This document shows, one piece after another, positions 1 through 10,600 of a stretch of DNA of 64,000 nt. Every line of letters begins with the position of its first letter. Position 1 is the stretch's first letter. The notes under the pieces were generated by a model. It ran no database searches. It had not been told where the DNA came from and saw only the letters and a list, made by a program, of their open reading frames with translations. The DNA comes from Afipia sp. OHSU_II-C1 (GTDB lineage: Bacteria; Pseudomonadota; Alphaproteobacteria; Rhizobiales; Xanthobacteraceae), in contig NZ_APJI01000004.1 of assembly GCF_000497575.1 (NCBI RefSeq), forward strand, positions 186,001 to 250,000, read 5' to 3'. The position numbers were made by a program, and so were the translations under genes.

Positions 1-33
1 GCTGGCGCACCCGCACGCTGCACAGGAAAAAGC

Positions 34-1395
34 ATGAGCGGCAGATCAACTCTTACGATCGTACTCGCAGCCGGCGAGGGCACGCGAATGCGTTCCAGCC
101 TGCCCAAGGTGCTGCATGCAGTTGCGGGACGGCCGCTGATAGCCCACGTGCTGGGGGCTGCGCCAGCCGGTAAGAGCGATGCCGTCGCTGTGGTGGTCGG
201 GCCGGACCATCAGGCAGTGATCGACGAGATCAAGAGAGTTCGTCCGGAGGCCGGCACTTTCGTGCAGCGTGAGCGACTTGGCACGGCTCATGCGGTGCTG
301 GCGGCTCGCGAAGCCATCGCGGCGGGTGCTGACGATCTCCTCATTGCATTCGGCGACACGCCGCTGATCGACGCCATGACGTTCGAGCGCATGCGTGCCG
401 CGTTGAAGGACGGCACGGCGCTGGCGGTACTCGGCTTTCGGGCCGCCGATCCGACTGGTTATGGACGATTGCTGGAAGACGGCGGGCAGCTTGTAGCGAT
501 CCGTGAACACGCGGACGCGAGCGCGGCGGAGCGCGCGGTGGCACTCTGCAATGCAGGCGTCATGGCGTTTGCGGGCAAGACCGCTCTGCAAATCCTCGAT
601 CGTATCGGCAATGGCAACAGCAAGGGCGAGTACTATCTAACGGATGCGGTGGCGATCGTGCGCGAACTCGGCTTGCGGGCAGTGGTCATCGAAACCAGCG
701 AGGACGAAGTGCGCGGAATCAACACCAAGGCCCAGCTTGCCGAAGCCGAACAGGTGATGCAGCGAAAGCTGCGGCAGGCGGCACTTGATGCCGGTGTGAC
801 GCTGATCGCGCCGGACACGGTTTTCCTTTCGGCAGACACGACCTTCGGCAAGGACGTCACGATCGAGCCGTTTGTCGTGATCGGTGCGGGCGTGAGCATT
901 GACGACGGCGCGGTGATTCATTCGTTCTCGAACATCGTCGGCGCGCGCATTGGCAAGAACGCGTCCATCGGTCCCTACGCACGGCTGAGGCCAGGCACGG
1001 TGCTGGGCGAGGGCGTGCGCATCGGCAACTTCGTCGAGACCAAGGCCGCCGATCTTGAAGCCGGGGTGAAGGTCAATCACCTGACCTATATCGGCGATAC
1101 CCATATCGGCGCGAACGCCAATATCGGCGCAGGCACCATTACCTGCAACTACGACGGCTTCGACAAACACCGGACCGAGATCGGCGCCGGCGCTTTCGTG
1201 GGCTCGAACTCGTCGCTGGTGGCGCCGGTCAAGATCGGCACCGGTGCCTTTATCGGATCGGGCTCGGTCATCACCCGGGATGTGCCGGACGATTCGCTGG
1301 CCGTCGAACGCAGCGATCAGGCGGTGCGCGAAGGTTGGGCAAAGCGATTCCGCGACATGAAAATGCTCAATCGGAAGCCCAAAAGTCCAAAGTAA
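34..1395 (+). CDS. glmU: Bifunctional GlmU: GlcN-1-P acetyltransferase / GlcNAc-1-P uridyltransferase
   Basis: Makes UDP-GlcNAc, the precursor of peptidoglycan and lipid A, in two cytoplasmic steps. The N-terminal nucleotidyltransferase half shows the LAAGEGTRM signature (residues 11-19) followed by PKVLH. From about residue 255 the protein turns into hexapeptide repeats of a left-handed beta-helix, which carries the acetyltransferase. Its 453 residues are the normal full length. An AGGA lies 5-9 bases before the ATG. glmS follows 132 bp downstream on the same strand, so both dedicated UDP-GlcNAc enzymes are adjacent, a common alphaproteobacterial order. Confidence 0.97.
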   Translation: MSGRSTLTIVLAAGEGTRMRSSLPKVLHAVAGRPLIAHVLGAAPAGKSDAVAVVVGPDHQAVIDEIKRVRPEAGTFVQRERLGTAHAVLAAREAIAAGADDLLIAFGDTPLIDAMTFERMRAALKDGTALAVLGFRAADPTGYGRLLEDGGQLVAIREHADASAAERAVALCNAGVMAFAGKTALQILDRIGNGNSKGEYYLTDAVAIVRELGLRAVVIETSEDEVRGINTKAQLAEAEQVMQRKLRQAALDAGVTLIAPDTVFLSADTTFGKDVTIEPFVVIGAGVSIDDGAVIHSFSNIVGARIGKNASIGPYARLRPGTVLGEGVRIGNFVETKAADLEAGVKVNHLTYIGDTHIGANANIGAGTITCNYDGFDKHRTEIGAGAFVGSNSSLVAPVKIGTGAFIGSGSVITRDVPDDSLAVERSDQAVREGWAKRFRDMKMLNRKPKSPK

Positions 1396-1449
1396 GGCCC
1401 CGCGCCCTACCTGACTGTTTTCGTTAACGGTTTACCCTGTCTCAATCCG

Positions 1450-1461
1450 CAACAATTGTTG
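1450..1461. promoter_or_regulatory. 12-bp perfect palindrome upstream of glmS
   Basis: CAACAATTGTTG lies in the glmU-glmS gap, 66 bp before the chosen glmS start. It could be a regulator site, but a 12-bp palindrome can arise by chance and no regulator is known to me for it. No glmS-ribozyme-like structure was recognised here; that element belongs to Gram-positive bacteria. Confidence 0.25.
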
Positions 1462-1527
1462 AGGCAGAACCGTGTTATTCCTCGGTACATAAGGCCGCAT
1501 CAGGGCGGGCTGGAGACATCGAACCGC

Positions 1528-3354
1528 ATGTGCGGAATTGTAGGAATTCTTGGACGGGGACCGGTTGCCGAGCAACTGGTCGACTCTCTCAAGCGGCTTG
1601 AATATCGCGGATACGATTCCGCGGGCGTCGCCACGCTGGAAGGCGTGCTGCTCGATCGCCGCCGCGCCAAGGGCAAGCTGAAAAACCTCGAAGCGGTGCT
1701 GAAATCATCGCCGCTCGAGGGGCATATCGGCATCGGTCACACGCGGTGGGCCACCCACGGCAAGCCGACCGAGAACAACGCCCATCCGCATGCGACCGAC
1801 AATGTCGCTGTGGTTCACAACGGCATCATCGAGAATTTCCGTGACCTGCGCGCGCAGCTCGAAGCGCAGGGCGCGAAGTTTTCCAGCGAGACCGATACCG
1901 AGGTCGTCGCCCATCTGGTCAATTCATATCTCGCCAAGGGCCTGTCTCCGGCGGATGCCGTGAAGGCAACGCTTCCGCAGTTGCATGGCGCATTCGCGCT
2001 GGCCTTCATCTTCAAGGGCGAAGAGGACCTGATGATCGGCGCGCGCAAGGGCTCGCCGCTCGCGGTTGGCTACGGCGACGGCGAGATGTATCTCGGCTCC
2101 GACGCCATTGCGCTCGGACCCTTTACCGACACCATCAGCTATCTCGATGACGGCGACTGGGTTGTGCTGTCGCGCGGCGATGCGACCGTGTATGACGACA
2201 AGAACGCCGTGGTCGAACGCGAGATCGTCAAGCACAACACCGCCACATCGCTGGTGGACAAGGCGAACTACCGCCACTTCATGGCGAAGGAAATCCACGA
2301 GCAGCCTGAAGTCGTCGGTCACACACTGGCGCACTACGTCGACATGGCCACCGAGAAGGTGTCCATGCCGGTCAAGCTGCCGTTCGACTTCAAGGATATT
2401 CAGCGGGTATCGATTACGGCCTGCGGAACCGCAAGCTACGCAGGCTTCGTTGCCAAGTACTGGTTCGAGCGCCTCGCACGGCTGCCGGTCGAACTAGACG
2501 TGGCGTCGGAGTTTCGTTACCGCGAAGCGCCCCTGCGCAAGGGCGATCTTGCAATCTTCATTTCGCAGTCCGGCGAAACCGCCGATACGCTGGCGGCGCT
2601 GCGCTATGCCAAGTCGCAGGGCTTGCACACCATCTCCATCGTCAACGTTCCCACATCGACCATCGCCCGCGAAAGCGAGACCGCGCTGCCGACGCTGGCT
2701 GGACCCGAGATCGGCGTCGCTTCGACCAAGGCTTTCACCTGTCAGCTTGCCGCGCTTGCTTCGCTCGTGGTCGCCGCGGGCAGGGCGCGAGGCGAACTGT
2801 CTGCTGAAGACGAGACCAAGCTGGTACATGCGCTGATCGAAGTGCCGCGCCTGATGACGCAGGCGCTTGCGCTCGAACCGCAAATCGAAAAGCTCGCCCG
2901 CGACATCGCCAAGAGCCAGGATGTGCTTTATCTCGGCCGCGGCACCAATTATCCGCTGGCGCTGGAAGGCGCGCTGAAGCTCAAGGAAATTTCCTACATT
3001 CACGCCGAAGGCTACGCCGCCGGCGAACTCAAGCATGGCCCGATTGCGCTGATCGATGAGAAGATGCCTGTTGTCGTGATCGCGCCGTACGACCGCGTGT
3101 TCGAGAAGACGGTTTCGAACATGCAGGAGGTCGCGGCGCGCGGCGGCCGGATTATCCTGATGACCGACGCGCAGGGCGCCAAGGAAGCGACCGTCGACTC
3201 GCTGGTCACCATCATCCTGCCTGACATGCCGGCTACGGTGACGCCGCTGGTCTATGCGATCCCGGTGCAGATGCTGGCGTATCACACCGCCGTGGTGATG
3301 GGCACCGACGTCGACCAGCCGCGGAACCTCGCCAAATCTGTGACCGTTGAGTAA
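1528..3354 (+). CDS. glmS: Glutamine-fructose-6-phosphate aminotransferase (isomerizing) GlmS
   Basis: Converts fructose-6-phosphate and glutamine to glucosamine-6-phosphate, the first committed step to UDP-GlcNAc. The open frame runs 24 codons further upstream. The start was set at ATG 1528 because it gives Met-Cys-Gly-Ile, and Cys2 must become the N-terminal nucleophile of the class II glutaminase domain. After the glutaminase domain (to about residue 220) come two SIS sugar-isomerase domains, with a SQSGET motif in the first. The C-terminus NLAKSVTVE is the conserved end of the family. The product has 608 residues, the usual length. Confidence 0.97.
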   Translation: MCGIVGILGRGPVAEQLVDSLKRLEYRGYDSAGVATLEGVLLDRRRAKGKLKNLEAVLKSSPLEGHIGIGHTRWATHGKPTENNAHPHATDNVAVVHNGIIENFRDLRAQLEAQGAKFSSETDTEVVAHLVNSYLAKGLSPADAVKATLPQLHGAFALAFIFKGEEDLMIGARKGSPLAVGYGDGEMYLGSDAIALGPFTDTISYLDDGDWVVLSRGDATVYDDKNAVVEREIVKHNTATSLVDKANYRHFMAKEIHEQPEVVGHTLAHYVDMATEKVSMPVKLPFDFKDIQRVSITACGTASYAGFVAKYWFERLARLPVELDVASEFRYREAPLRKGDLAIFISQSGETADTLAALRYAKSQGLHTISIVNVPTSTIARESETALPTLAGPEIGVASTKAFTCQLAALASLVVAAGRARGELSAEDETKLVHALIEVPRLMTQALALEPQIEKLARDIAKSQDVLYLGRGTNYPLALEGALKLKEISYIHAEGYAAGELKHGPIALIDEKMPVVVIAPYDRVFEKTVSNMQEVAARGGRIILMTDAQGAKEATVDSLVTIILPDMPATVTPLVYAIPVQMLAYHTAVVMGTDVDQPRNLAKSVTVE

Positions 3355-3445
3355 GGCGCGGGCAGACAAACGGTCGCAGCGCGGGCCGTTCTCGCCCCGA
3401 AAAGTCTGATACAGTGGTGTCGCAATGATTTGCGATGGTGTTCCC

Positions 3446-3494
3446 GCGCGTATTCCGCAAAAGTGGGCACCGGTTTTGCGATCAGAATACGCGC
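3446..3494. repeat. 49-bp imperfect palindrome (dispersed-repeat type)
   Basis: Two nested inverted repeats share one centre: GCGCGTATTC (3446-3455) pairs with GAATACGCGC (3485-3494), and CGCAAAA (3456-3462) pairs with TTTTGCG (3474-3480). The inner part, with AAGTGGGCACCGG between the arms, resembles short palindromic elements scattered through rhizobial genomes. It lies between glmS and the DUF502 gene, 39 bp before the latter. No second copy was noticed in this window. Confidence 0.7.
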
Positions 3495-3532
3495 CAAGAT
3501 AGTGTTTCGCTTGAGGATGATTTGGCTCGCCA

Positions 3533-4303
3533 ATGAATGAGACTAGCCCCAACATGATTCCGGGAGGCCTGCCGCCCGTACCGCCGGCCGGCGCGCCGCG
3601 CGGCGCGATGGCGCGGCTCCGCAACTATTTCCTCACCGGCCTGATCATTGCCGGTCCCATCGCGATCACGATCTACCTGGTCTGGTGGTTCGTCACCTGG
3701 GTCGACGGCATCGTTCGGCCGTTCGTGCCGGTCGCCTATCGTCCCGAGACCTATCTGCCGTTCGGTCTGCCGGGGTCGGGACTGATCGTCGCGGTGTTCG
3801 CGCTGACGTTCCTCGGCTTCCTCGCTGCCAATCTGATCGGGCGAACGCTGGTCGAATTCGGCGAGGGACTGCTCGGCCGTATGCCGGTCGTGCGGGCGAT
3901 CTATCGCGGCCTCAAGCAGGTGTTCGAAACGCTGTTCTCGGGCAACGGATCCAGCTTTCGCAAGGTGGGGCTGGTGGAGTTCCCGTCGCCGGGCATGTGG
4001 TCGATCGTGCTGATCTCCCAGCCGCCGAGCACGGAGATCGCCACGAAGCTTCCACAGGACGACGAGTTCATCTCGGTGTTCCTGCCATGCGCGCCGAACC
4101 CGACCACCGGATTCTTCTTCTATGTTCCGAAATCGAAACTCATCGAGGTCGATATGAGCACCGACGCCGCCGCGACACTGATCATGTCGGCGGGCGTGGT
4201 GCAGCCCGGCAGCGACGCACAGAAGAAGGTCAACGCGCTGGCCGAGATGGCCAATGCCGCGCGCGTGGCAACGGCATCGCAAACGCCGGCGAAGGTGGAG
4301 TAG
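3533..4303 (+). CDS. DUF502 family inner-membrane protein
   Basis: The 256-residue protein has two hydrophobic membrane segments (about residues 35-57 and 80-102) after a Pro/Gly-rich N-terminus, then a soluble C-terminal domain. The run LIGRTLVEFGEGLLGRMP and the following conserved region through the CAPNPTTGF stretch match the DUF502 family, whose molecular role is not established. It stands alone between glmS and a methyltransferase gene on the same strand, with a 132-bp gap downstream, so its position says little about function. Confidence 0.85.
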   Translation: MNETSPNMIPGGLPPVPPAGAPRGAMARLRNYFLTGLIIAGPIAITIYLVWWFVTWVDGIVRPFVPVAYRPETYLPFGLPGSGLIVAVFALTFLGFLAANLIGRTLVEFGEGLLGRMPVVRAIYRGLKQVFETLFSGNGSSFRKVGLVEFPSPGMWSIVLISQPPSTEIATKLPQDDEFISVFLPCAPNPTTGFFFYVPKSKLIEVDMSTDAAATLIMSAGVVQPGSDAQKKVNALAEMANAARVATASQTPAKVE

Positions 4304-4434
4304 GGCGCGCGTCATTCGCGATTGCCCGCTTTCAATGTCCGTGAGCTCAGCGCTGAAAGGCAGACATGCTGCGGCTTCCGCCATGAGCCACTGTCAGCGC
4401 ATAAACTTGGCGGTCCTGTGAGAGAGCATGTTGA

Positions 4435-5073
4435 ATGAGCGTTGCGAGCGATACCCGCTTCTGGGACCGGGCATCACAAAAATATGCCAAGGCCGCGATT
4501 GCGGATAGGGATGGATACGAACGCACGCTGGATCGGACTCGCGCTCTGTTGGGTGCGGGAGATCGGGTCCTGGAGCTTGGATGCGGCACCGGAACGACAG
4601 CATTGCAACTCGCGGGTGATGTGAGAAGTTATCTCGCCACGGACTTTTCGGCCAGCATGATCATGATTGCCGAAGAAAAATGCATTGCAGCTCCTGTCCC
4701 TGCGCTTGAATTTCGCACGTCAACCGCTCAGGCGCTTGAGCTTGATGAGACCGGGCAGTTCAACGCAGTTCTTGGGTTTAACTATCTCCATCTGGTTCGC
4801 GATCTGCCGGGCACCTTACAACGCATCCACAGCCTGCTTGCCGCCGATGGTCTGTTCATTTCCAAGACTCCTTGCGTTGGCGACATGAACCCGCTGATCC
4901 GGTTCGTCCTGCCTGCAATGCGCGCAATCGGCAAGGCGCCCCATGCCGGCGTTTTCAGTGCAGCGGAGTTGAGTCGTTGCATATCCGCCGCGGGCTTCGA
5001 CATTCTTTCAACCGAACGCCATTCGACCAAGGGCTACGACAACCGGCCTTTCATCGTTGCGCGTAAGAAGTGA
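4435..5073 (+). CDS. Class I SAM-dependent methyltransferase
   Basis: The 212-residue protein has the SAM-binding motif I (VLELGCGTGTT, about residues 44-54) and an acidic post-I loop at YLATDFSAS, followed by the FNAVLGFNYLHLV region typical of class I methyltransferases. The substrate cannot be read from sequence. The gene ends 27 bp before the convergent recG stop codon. The 5' gap contains no obvious operon partner. ATG 4435 is the first start and gives a normal N-terminus for small enzymes of this class. Confidence 0.85.
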   Translation: MSVASDTRFWDRASQKYAKAAIADRDGYERTLDRTRALLGAGDRVLELGCGTGTTALQLAGDVRSYLATDFSASMIMIAEEKCIAAPVPALEFRTSTAQALELDETGQFNAVLGFNYLHLVRDLPGTLQRIHSLLAADGLFISKTPCVGDMNPLIRFVLPAMRAIGKAPHAGVFSAAELSRCISAAGFDILSTERHSTKGYDNRPFIVARKK

Positions 5074-5099
5074 TAGCGCGCGGCGCAATCTTGAATTCG

Positions 5100-7208
5100 C
5101 TAACCCGCGCCGATCAACGGCAGCGCTTCGTCGCGCTCGTACAGGTAGAGCAAACACCGTAGCGCTTCGCCGCGCGCGCCTTTGAGCTTCGGACTGTCCT
5201 GCATGATCCGCACCGCTTCGTCGCGTGCCTGCGCGATCAGTTGCGCGTGGACCTCGGGCCGCGCGATGCGATAGCCGGGCAGGCCGCTCTGGCGGGTGCC
5301 GAGGACTTCGCCTTCGCCGCGCAAGCGCAGATCTTCCTCGGCGATCCGGAACCCATCGGTTGTTTCGCGGATCACCTTCAGCCGCGCCGCGGACATCTCC
5401 GAGAGTGGCTCGTGATAGAGCAGGAGGCAGGTCGAGGCTTCCGAACCGCGCCCGATACGCCCGCGCAACTGATGCAACTGTGCCAGACCGAAACGCTCCG
5501 CGTTCTCGATCACCATGATGGAGGCAGCGGGCACATCGACGCCGACTTCGACCACCGTGGTCGCCACCAGCACCTGAATCTCGGCGGCAGCGAACTGCGC
5601 CATCACGCGATCCTTTTCCGTGCCCTTCATCTGGCCGTGGACCAGGCCGACACGATCGCCGAACCGCTTCTGCAAAATCTCGAACCGCCTCGTCGCATTC
5701 GTCAGATGCTCGATTCCCTCAGCCTCGGATTCCTCGACCAGCGGGCAGATCCAGTAGACCAGCTTTCCGCTGTCGATGGCACGGCCAACTGCGTCGATGA
5801 TCTCGCCGGTGCGGCTGTCGGCCACCGCGCGGGTATCAATGGGCTGGCGTCCGGCGGGCTTCTCGCGCAATTCGGAGATGTCCATGTCGCCGAAATAGGT
5901 GAGCACCAGCGTGCGCGGGATCGGCGTGGCGCTCAGCACCAGCACGTCGACCGCTTCGCCTTTCTCTGTGAGCGCAAGCCGCTCGCGCACGCCAAAGCGG
6001 TGTTGTTCATCGACCACCGCCAGCGCCAGATCCTTGAAGATCACATCGTCCTGGATCAGTGCGTGGGTGCCGACCAGCAGATCGATCTCACCATCCGCGA
6101 GCCCTGCGATGATTTCGCGGCGTTCCTTGCCTTTCTCGCGGCCGGTCAGGATCGCGACCCGCATCCCGGCGCGCTCCGCCAGGGGCGCAATAGTTTTGAT
6201 ATGTTGACGAGCAAGGATTTCCGTCGGCGCCATCAGCGCGGATTGCTTGCCGGTTTCGGCAACGGCAGCAGCGGCGAGCAGAGCCACGACGGTCTTGCCT
6301 GAGCCCACGTCTCCCTGCAGAAGTCGCAGCATCCGCACCGGCTCGTTGAGATCGCTGGCAATGGCTTTCGCCGCTTCCTGCTGCGAGTTCGTCAGTGCAT
6401 AGGGCAGGGCATCGATGATCTTGTGCCGCAGATGTCCGTCGCCGGCATTGCGGACACCGGCGGGGCGGCGAAGCTGCGCACGTACCAGCGCCAGCGCGAG
6501 TTGTCCCGCCAGCAACTCATCGAACGCCAGCCGCGACCAGAACTGATTTTGCGGCAGGATGTCGGTCAGTTCGGTTGGTTCATGGACGTGACGCAGCGAC
6601 ACGCTCAGTGGTGGAAACTTACAGCGACGCAGCACCTCGGGACTGATCCATTCCGGCAGTTCGGGCAGCTTTTGCAGCGCCTGCGCCATGGCGCGGCGGA
6701 TCGAACCGATGGCGAGACCCTCGGTCAGCGGATACACGGTGTCGATCTGCGGCAGCTTGGCGAGGCCTTCCTCGTCCACGACGCGGTCGGGATGCACAAT
6801 CTGGAGCGTGCCGTCGAACATCTGCGCGGTGCCGGAGACGTAGCGCTTCTCGCCCTTCGGCAGCAACTTCTCGATATATTCGGGTTTGGCGCGGAAGTAG
6901 GTCAGCACCACATCGCCGGTCTCGTCGCTCGCATAGACCAGATGCGGCGCGCGGGAGCGGCCGGGAGGCGCGGGCCGGTGACGGTCGATGGTGACTTCGA
7001 GCGTCACCACGGTTCCCGGAACAGCTTCGGCGATAGTCGGCCGCGTGCGGCGGTCGATCACATTGGTTGGCAGGTGCAGCAGCAGGTCGACCAGACGCGG
7101 CGTTTCGCTGCGGCCCAGCAGATAGCGAAACAGCTTTTCCTGCTTCGGCCCCACGCCTGTGAGGCTGGTGACGGGGGCGAACAGGGGATTGAGCAGGGAC
7201 GGACGCAT
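5100..7208 (-). CDS. recG: ATP-dependent DNA helicase RecG
   Basis: A branch-migration helicase that remodels stalled forks and D-loops. The N-terminal wedge/OB region (to about residue 280) is followed by the helicase core: Walker A GDVGSGKT, the DEQH box (VVDEQHRFG), LSATPIPRTL and the C-terminal helicase domain with the QLRGRIGRG motif. Its 702 residues match the family. It is divergent from the sdhE-mfd pair, with a gap of 145 bp from its start to the sdhE start, so the two repair helicases RecG and Mfd lie almost back to back. Confidence 0.97.
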   Translation of the reverse strand: MRPSLLNPLFAPVTSLTGVGPKQEKLFRYLLGRSETPRLVDLLLHLPTNVIDRRTRPTIAEAVPGTVVTLEVTIDRHRPAPPGRSRAPHLVYASDETGDVVLTYFRAKPEYIEKLLPKGEKRYVSGTAQMFDGTLQIVHPDRVVDEEGLAKLPQIDTVYPLTEGLAIGSIRRAMAQALQKLPELPEWISPEVLRRCKFPPLSVSLRHVHEPTELTDILPQNQFWSRLAFDELLAGQLALALVRAQLRRPAGVRNAGDGHLRHKIIDALPYALTNSQQEAAKAIASDLNEPVRMLRLLQGDVGSGKTVVALLAAAAVAETGKQSALMAPTEILARQHIKTIAPLAERAGMRVAILTGREKGKERREIIAGLADGEIDLLVGTHALIQDDVIFKDLALAVVDEQHRFGVRERLALTEKGEAVDVLVLSATPIPRTLVLTYFGDMDISELREKPAGRQPIDTRAVADSRTGEIIDAVGRAIDSGKLVYWICPLVEESEAEGIEHLTNATRRFEILQKRFGDRVGLVHGQMKGTEKDRVMAQFAAAEIQVLVATTVVEVGVDVPAASIMVIENAERFGLAQLHQLRGRIGRGSEASTCLLLYHEPLSEMSAARLKVIRETTDGFRIAEEDLRLRGEGEVLGTRQSGLPGYRIARPEVHAQLIAQARDEAVRIMQDSPKLKGARGEALRCLLYLYERDEALPLIGAG

Positions 7209-7353
7209 TCAGATCGACTCAATTGGGACGTTTGCCGCCGCTTTTGCATATCCCGAATGCAAGATCAGAGAAATGCTGACATCGGTTGCCATGACGGCTA
7301 TATCAGCCTCCCCGGCACCGTCCGGGCTTTTTGCGTTGGAGAGAGTTCAGGAC

Positions 7354-7644
7354 ATGACGGGAACGACACGATCAAGCGATGGCCTCGACGACCGGCGCAA
7401 GCGACTGCTGTTCCGTTGCTGGCATCGTGGCACGCGCGAGATGGACATGATCCTCGGAGGCTTCGCCGATGTGCATATCGCCGCGTTGTCGGACGCGGAT
7501 CTGGACGATCTCGAAGGCCTGATGGAATTGCCAGACCCCGATCTTTACGCGGCATTCAGCGGCGCGCAGCCGCTCACGTCCCCTTACAAGGACGGCATCT
7601 TCGTGCGCATCAAGCAGTTCCTGGATACGAGCCGGTTCTCATGA
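7354..7644 (+). CDS. sdhE: FAD assembly factor SdhE (succinate dehydrogenase)
   Basis: A 96-residue cytoplasmic chaperone that promotes covalent attachment of FAD to the SdhA flavoprotein. The key RGxxE motif is present (RGTREMDMIL), with the downstream acidic DLEGLMELPDPDLY segment of the SdhE/YgfY family. The open frame extends upstream, but ATG 7354 gives the family-sized protein with the GAGAG-containing stretch just before it. The TGA stop overlaps the mfd ATG (ATGA), so the two genes are translationally coupled, an arrangement seen in related alphaproteobacteria. Confidence 0.9.
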   Translation: MTGTTRSSDGLDDRRKRLLFRCWHRGTREMDMILGGFADVHIAALSDADLDDLEGLMELPDPDLYAAFSGAQPLTSPYKDGIFVRIKQFLDTSRFS

Positions 7645-10600
7645 AGGCTTCGGCGAAATCTCCGGCTCAGGCGTTGCGGCCCGGCCATGCGCTGACGCTG
7701 TCGAACGTTGCCGATGGTGCCGAGGCGCTGGTGGTGTCGGACATGGCCCGCGCAGTCGCGGCCAAGCCGAACCCGCCTGCGATCAGCCTTGCCGTGGTCT
7801 GCCGCGACGGCCCGCGGATGGCGCAACTGGCCCGCGCGCTGGAGTTTTTCGCGCCTGACCTGTCAGTGATGCAGTTTCCGGCATGGGACTGCCAGCCCTA
7901 TGACCGTGTCTCGCCCCATGGCGGCATTCTGGCGCAGCGCCTGACGACGCTGGCGAAACTCTCGCGTCTTCAGGGCAGCGAAAAGCCGCTGATCGTGCTG
8001 ACCACCGTCAACGCCATCGTCCAGCGCGTGCCCGCGCGCGATGTGGTCGCGGCGCAGGCACTGTCGGTCGCCCCGGGACATCGCGTGCCGATGGATAACA
8101 TCGCGGCGTGGCTTGAGCACAACGGCTACAACCGCGTCTCGACGGTGCGCGAGCCCGGCGAATATGCCGTGCGCGGCGGCATCCTCGATCTGTTTCCGGC
8201 CGGGCTGGACCAGCCGGTGCGGTTCGACTTCTTCGGCGACACGCTGGAATCGATCCGTACCTTCGACGCGGAGTCCCAGCGCACGCTGCTCGACATGCGC
8301 GGACTCGATCTCGTGCCGGTGTCGGAATTCCAGCTCGTCACCGAAACCATCAAGCGTTTCCGCATGGGCTATGTCGCGCAGTTCGGCGCGCCGGACCGCG
8401 ACGACATGCTCTACGAGGCGGTGAGCGAAGGCCGCCGCCATCCGGGCATGGAGCACTGGCTGCCGCTGTTTCAGGAGCGGATGGACACGCTGTTCGACTA
8501 TCTCGGCGCAGCGCCCATCGTCATGGAGCCTCTGGCGGAGGACGCCACCCGCGAACGGTTCACCCAGATCAACGATTATTATGAGGCGCGGCGCGAGGCG
8601 ATGGATACTCCTGGCGGCGGCGCGATCTACAAGCCGCTGCCGCCGGACCGGCTCTATCTCACCGAGGCGGAATGGACCTCGCTGCTCGCCAATAGCGCAC
8701 TGGCGCGGCTGACGCCGTTCGCGCTGCCCGAAGGCGAGGGCGTCATCGACGTCGGCGCGCGGCAGGGACGCGACTTCGCCCCGGAGCGTGGCGATACCAA
8801 GGTCAACGTCTTCGAAAGCGTGGTGGCGCATATCAACGGCTTGCAGGCGGCGCGCAAGAAGGTCGTTGTCGCGCTGTGGTCCGAAGGCTCGCGCGATCGT
8901 ATGGCGAGCATGCTGAAGGATCACAAGCTGCTCAACACCACCAGCGTCAACACATGGCGCGCTGTGCAGGCGACGCCGCGCAACGAGACCATGCTTGCGG
9001 TGATCGGCCTCGAGTCCGGTTTCGAGACCGAGGCCATTGCGCTCATCACCGAACAGGACATTCTTGGCGACCGCCTCGTGCGTCCACGCAAGGCGAGCCG
9101 CAAGCTCGACAATTTCATCTCCGAAGTAACGTCGCTGGCCACCGGCGATGTCGTCGTCCATGTCGAACACGGCATCGGGCGGTTTGTCGGATTGCAGACG
9201 CTGCAGGTCGGCGGCGCGCCGCACGACTGTCTCGAACTGCACTACGCCAACGAGACCAAGCTGTTTCTCCCCGTCGAGAACATCGAACTGCTGTCGCGCT
9301 ATGGTTCTGACCAGACCAATGTCGAATTGGACAAGTTAGGCGGCGGCGGATGGCAGGCGCGCAAGGCCAAGCTGAAGAACCGCATCCGCGAGATCGCCGG
9401 CGAACTGATCAAGATCGCCGCCGAACGCCATATTCACGAGGCACCGAAGTTCCCGATTCACCAAGGCACGTATGACGAGTTCTGCGCGCGTTTCCCTTAT
9501 GAGGAAACCGAGGATCAACTCGGCGCGATCACGTCTACGCTGCACGATCTCGATGCCGGACGTCCGATGGATCGCCTGATCTGCGGCGACGTCGGCTTCG
9601 GCAAGACCGAGGTTGCGCTGCGCGCAGCCTTTGCCGCCGCGATGGATGGCAAGCAGGTCGCGGTCGTCGTGCCCACCACGTTGCTGGCCCGGCAGCATAC
9701 GAAGACATTCACGGAACGCTTCAAAGGGTTCCCGGTGAACGTTGCGCAGGCGTCGCGCCTTGTCGCGCCCAAGCAGATGACGCAGGTCAAGAAGGATCTT
9801 GCGGACGGCAATATCGACATCATCGTCGGAACCCACGCGCTGCTCGGCAAGAGCATCAAGTTCAAGGATCTCGGCCTTTTGATCGTGGACGAGGAACAGC
9901 ACTTCGGCGTGTCCCACAAGGAACGGCTGAAGCAGCTGCGTGCTGAGATCCATGTGCTGACGCTATCGGCTACGCCGATCCCGCGCACGCTCCAACTGGC
10001 GCTGACAGGCGTTCGCGAACTGTCGATCATCGCGTCTCCGCCGGTCGATCGTCTCGCGGTGCGCACCTTTGTCGCGCCGCACGACCCGCTGATGATCCGC
10101 GAGGCGTTGCTGCGCGAACGATACAGGGGCGGTCAGGCGTTCTATGTCGTGCCGCGCATCGAATATCTCGCGGAGGTGAAGGACTTCCTCGACAAGCACG
10201 TGCCGGAAATGAAAGTCGCCGTCGCCCACGGCCAGATGCCGCCGACGGTGATCGAGGACATCATGTCCGCGTTCTACGACGGCAAGTACGACGTGCTGCT
10301 CTCAACAACCATCGTCGAGTCCGGTCTCGACATTCCGTCCGCAAATACGCTGATCGTGCACCGCGCCGACATGTTCGGCCTCGCGCAGCTCTATCAGCTG
10401 CGCGGACGCGTCGGCCGTTCGAAGCTGCGCGCCTATGCGCTGTTCACACTGCCATCCACGCACAAGATCACCGCGCAGGCGGAACGCCGCCTGAAGGTGC
10501 TTCAGTCGCTGGACAACCTCGGCGCGGGCTTCCAGCTCGCGTCGCACGATCTCGACATTCGTGGCGCAGGCAATCTGCTCGGTGAGGAACAGTCGGGCCA

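Noticed and set aside
1396-1527. Possible glmS ribozyme or riboswitch before glmS
   Set aside because: No matching fold was seen and the element is a Gram-positive feature; only a 12-bp palindrome is present.
2494-3624. 376-residue minus-strand frame opposite glmS
   Set aside because: It is a shadow of a highly conserved gene in a GC-rich genome; the translation is Arg/His/Gly-rich with no recognisable domain.
6423-7640. Long plus-strand frame in front of mfd
   Set aside because: It is opposite recG and sdhE-mfd coupling fixes the mfd start at 7641; the upstream translation has no family features.
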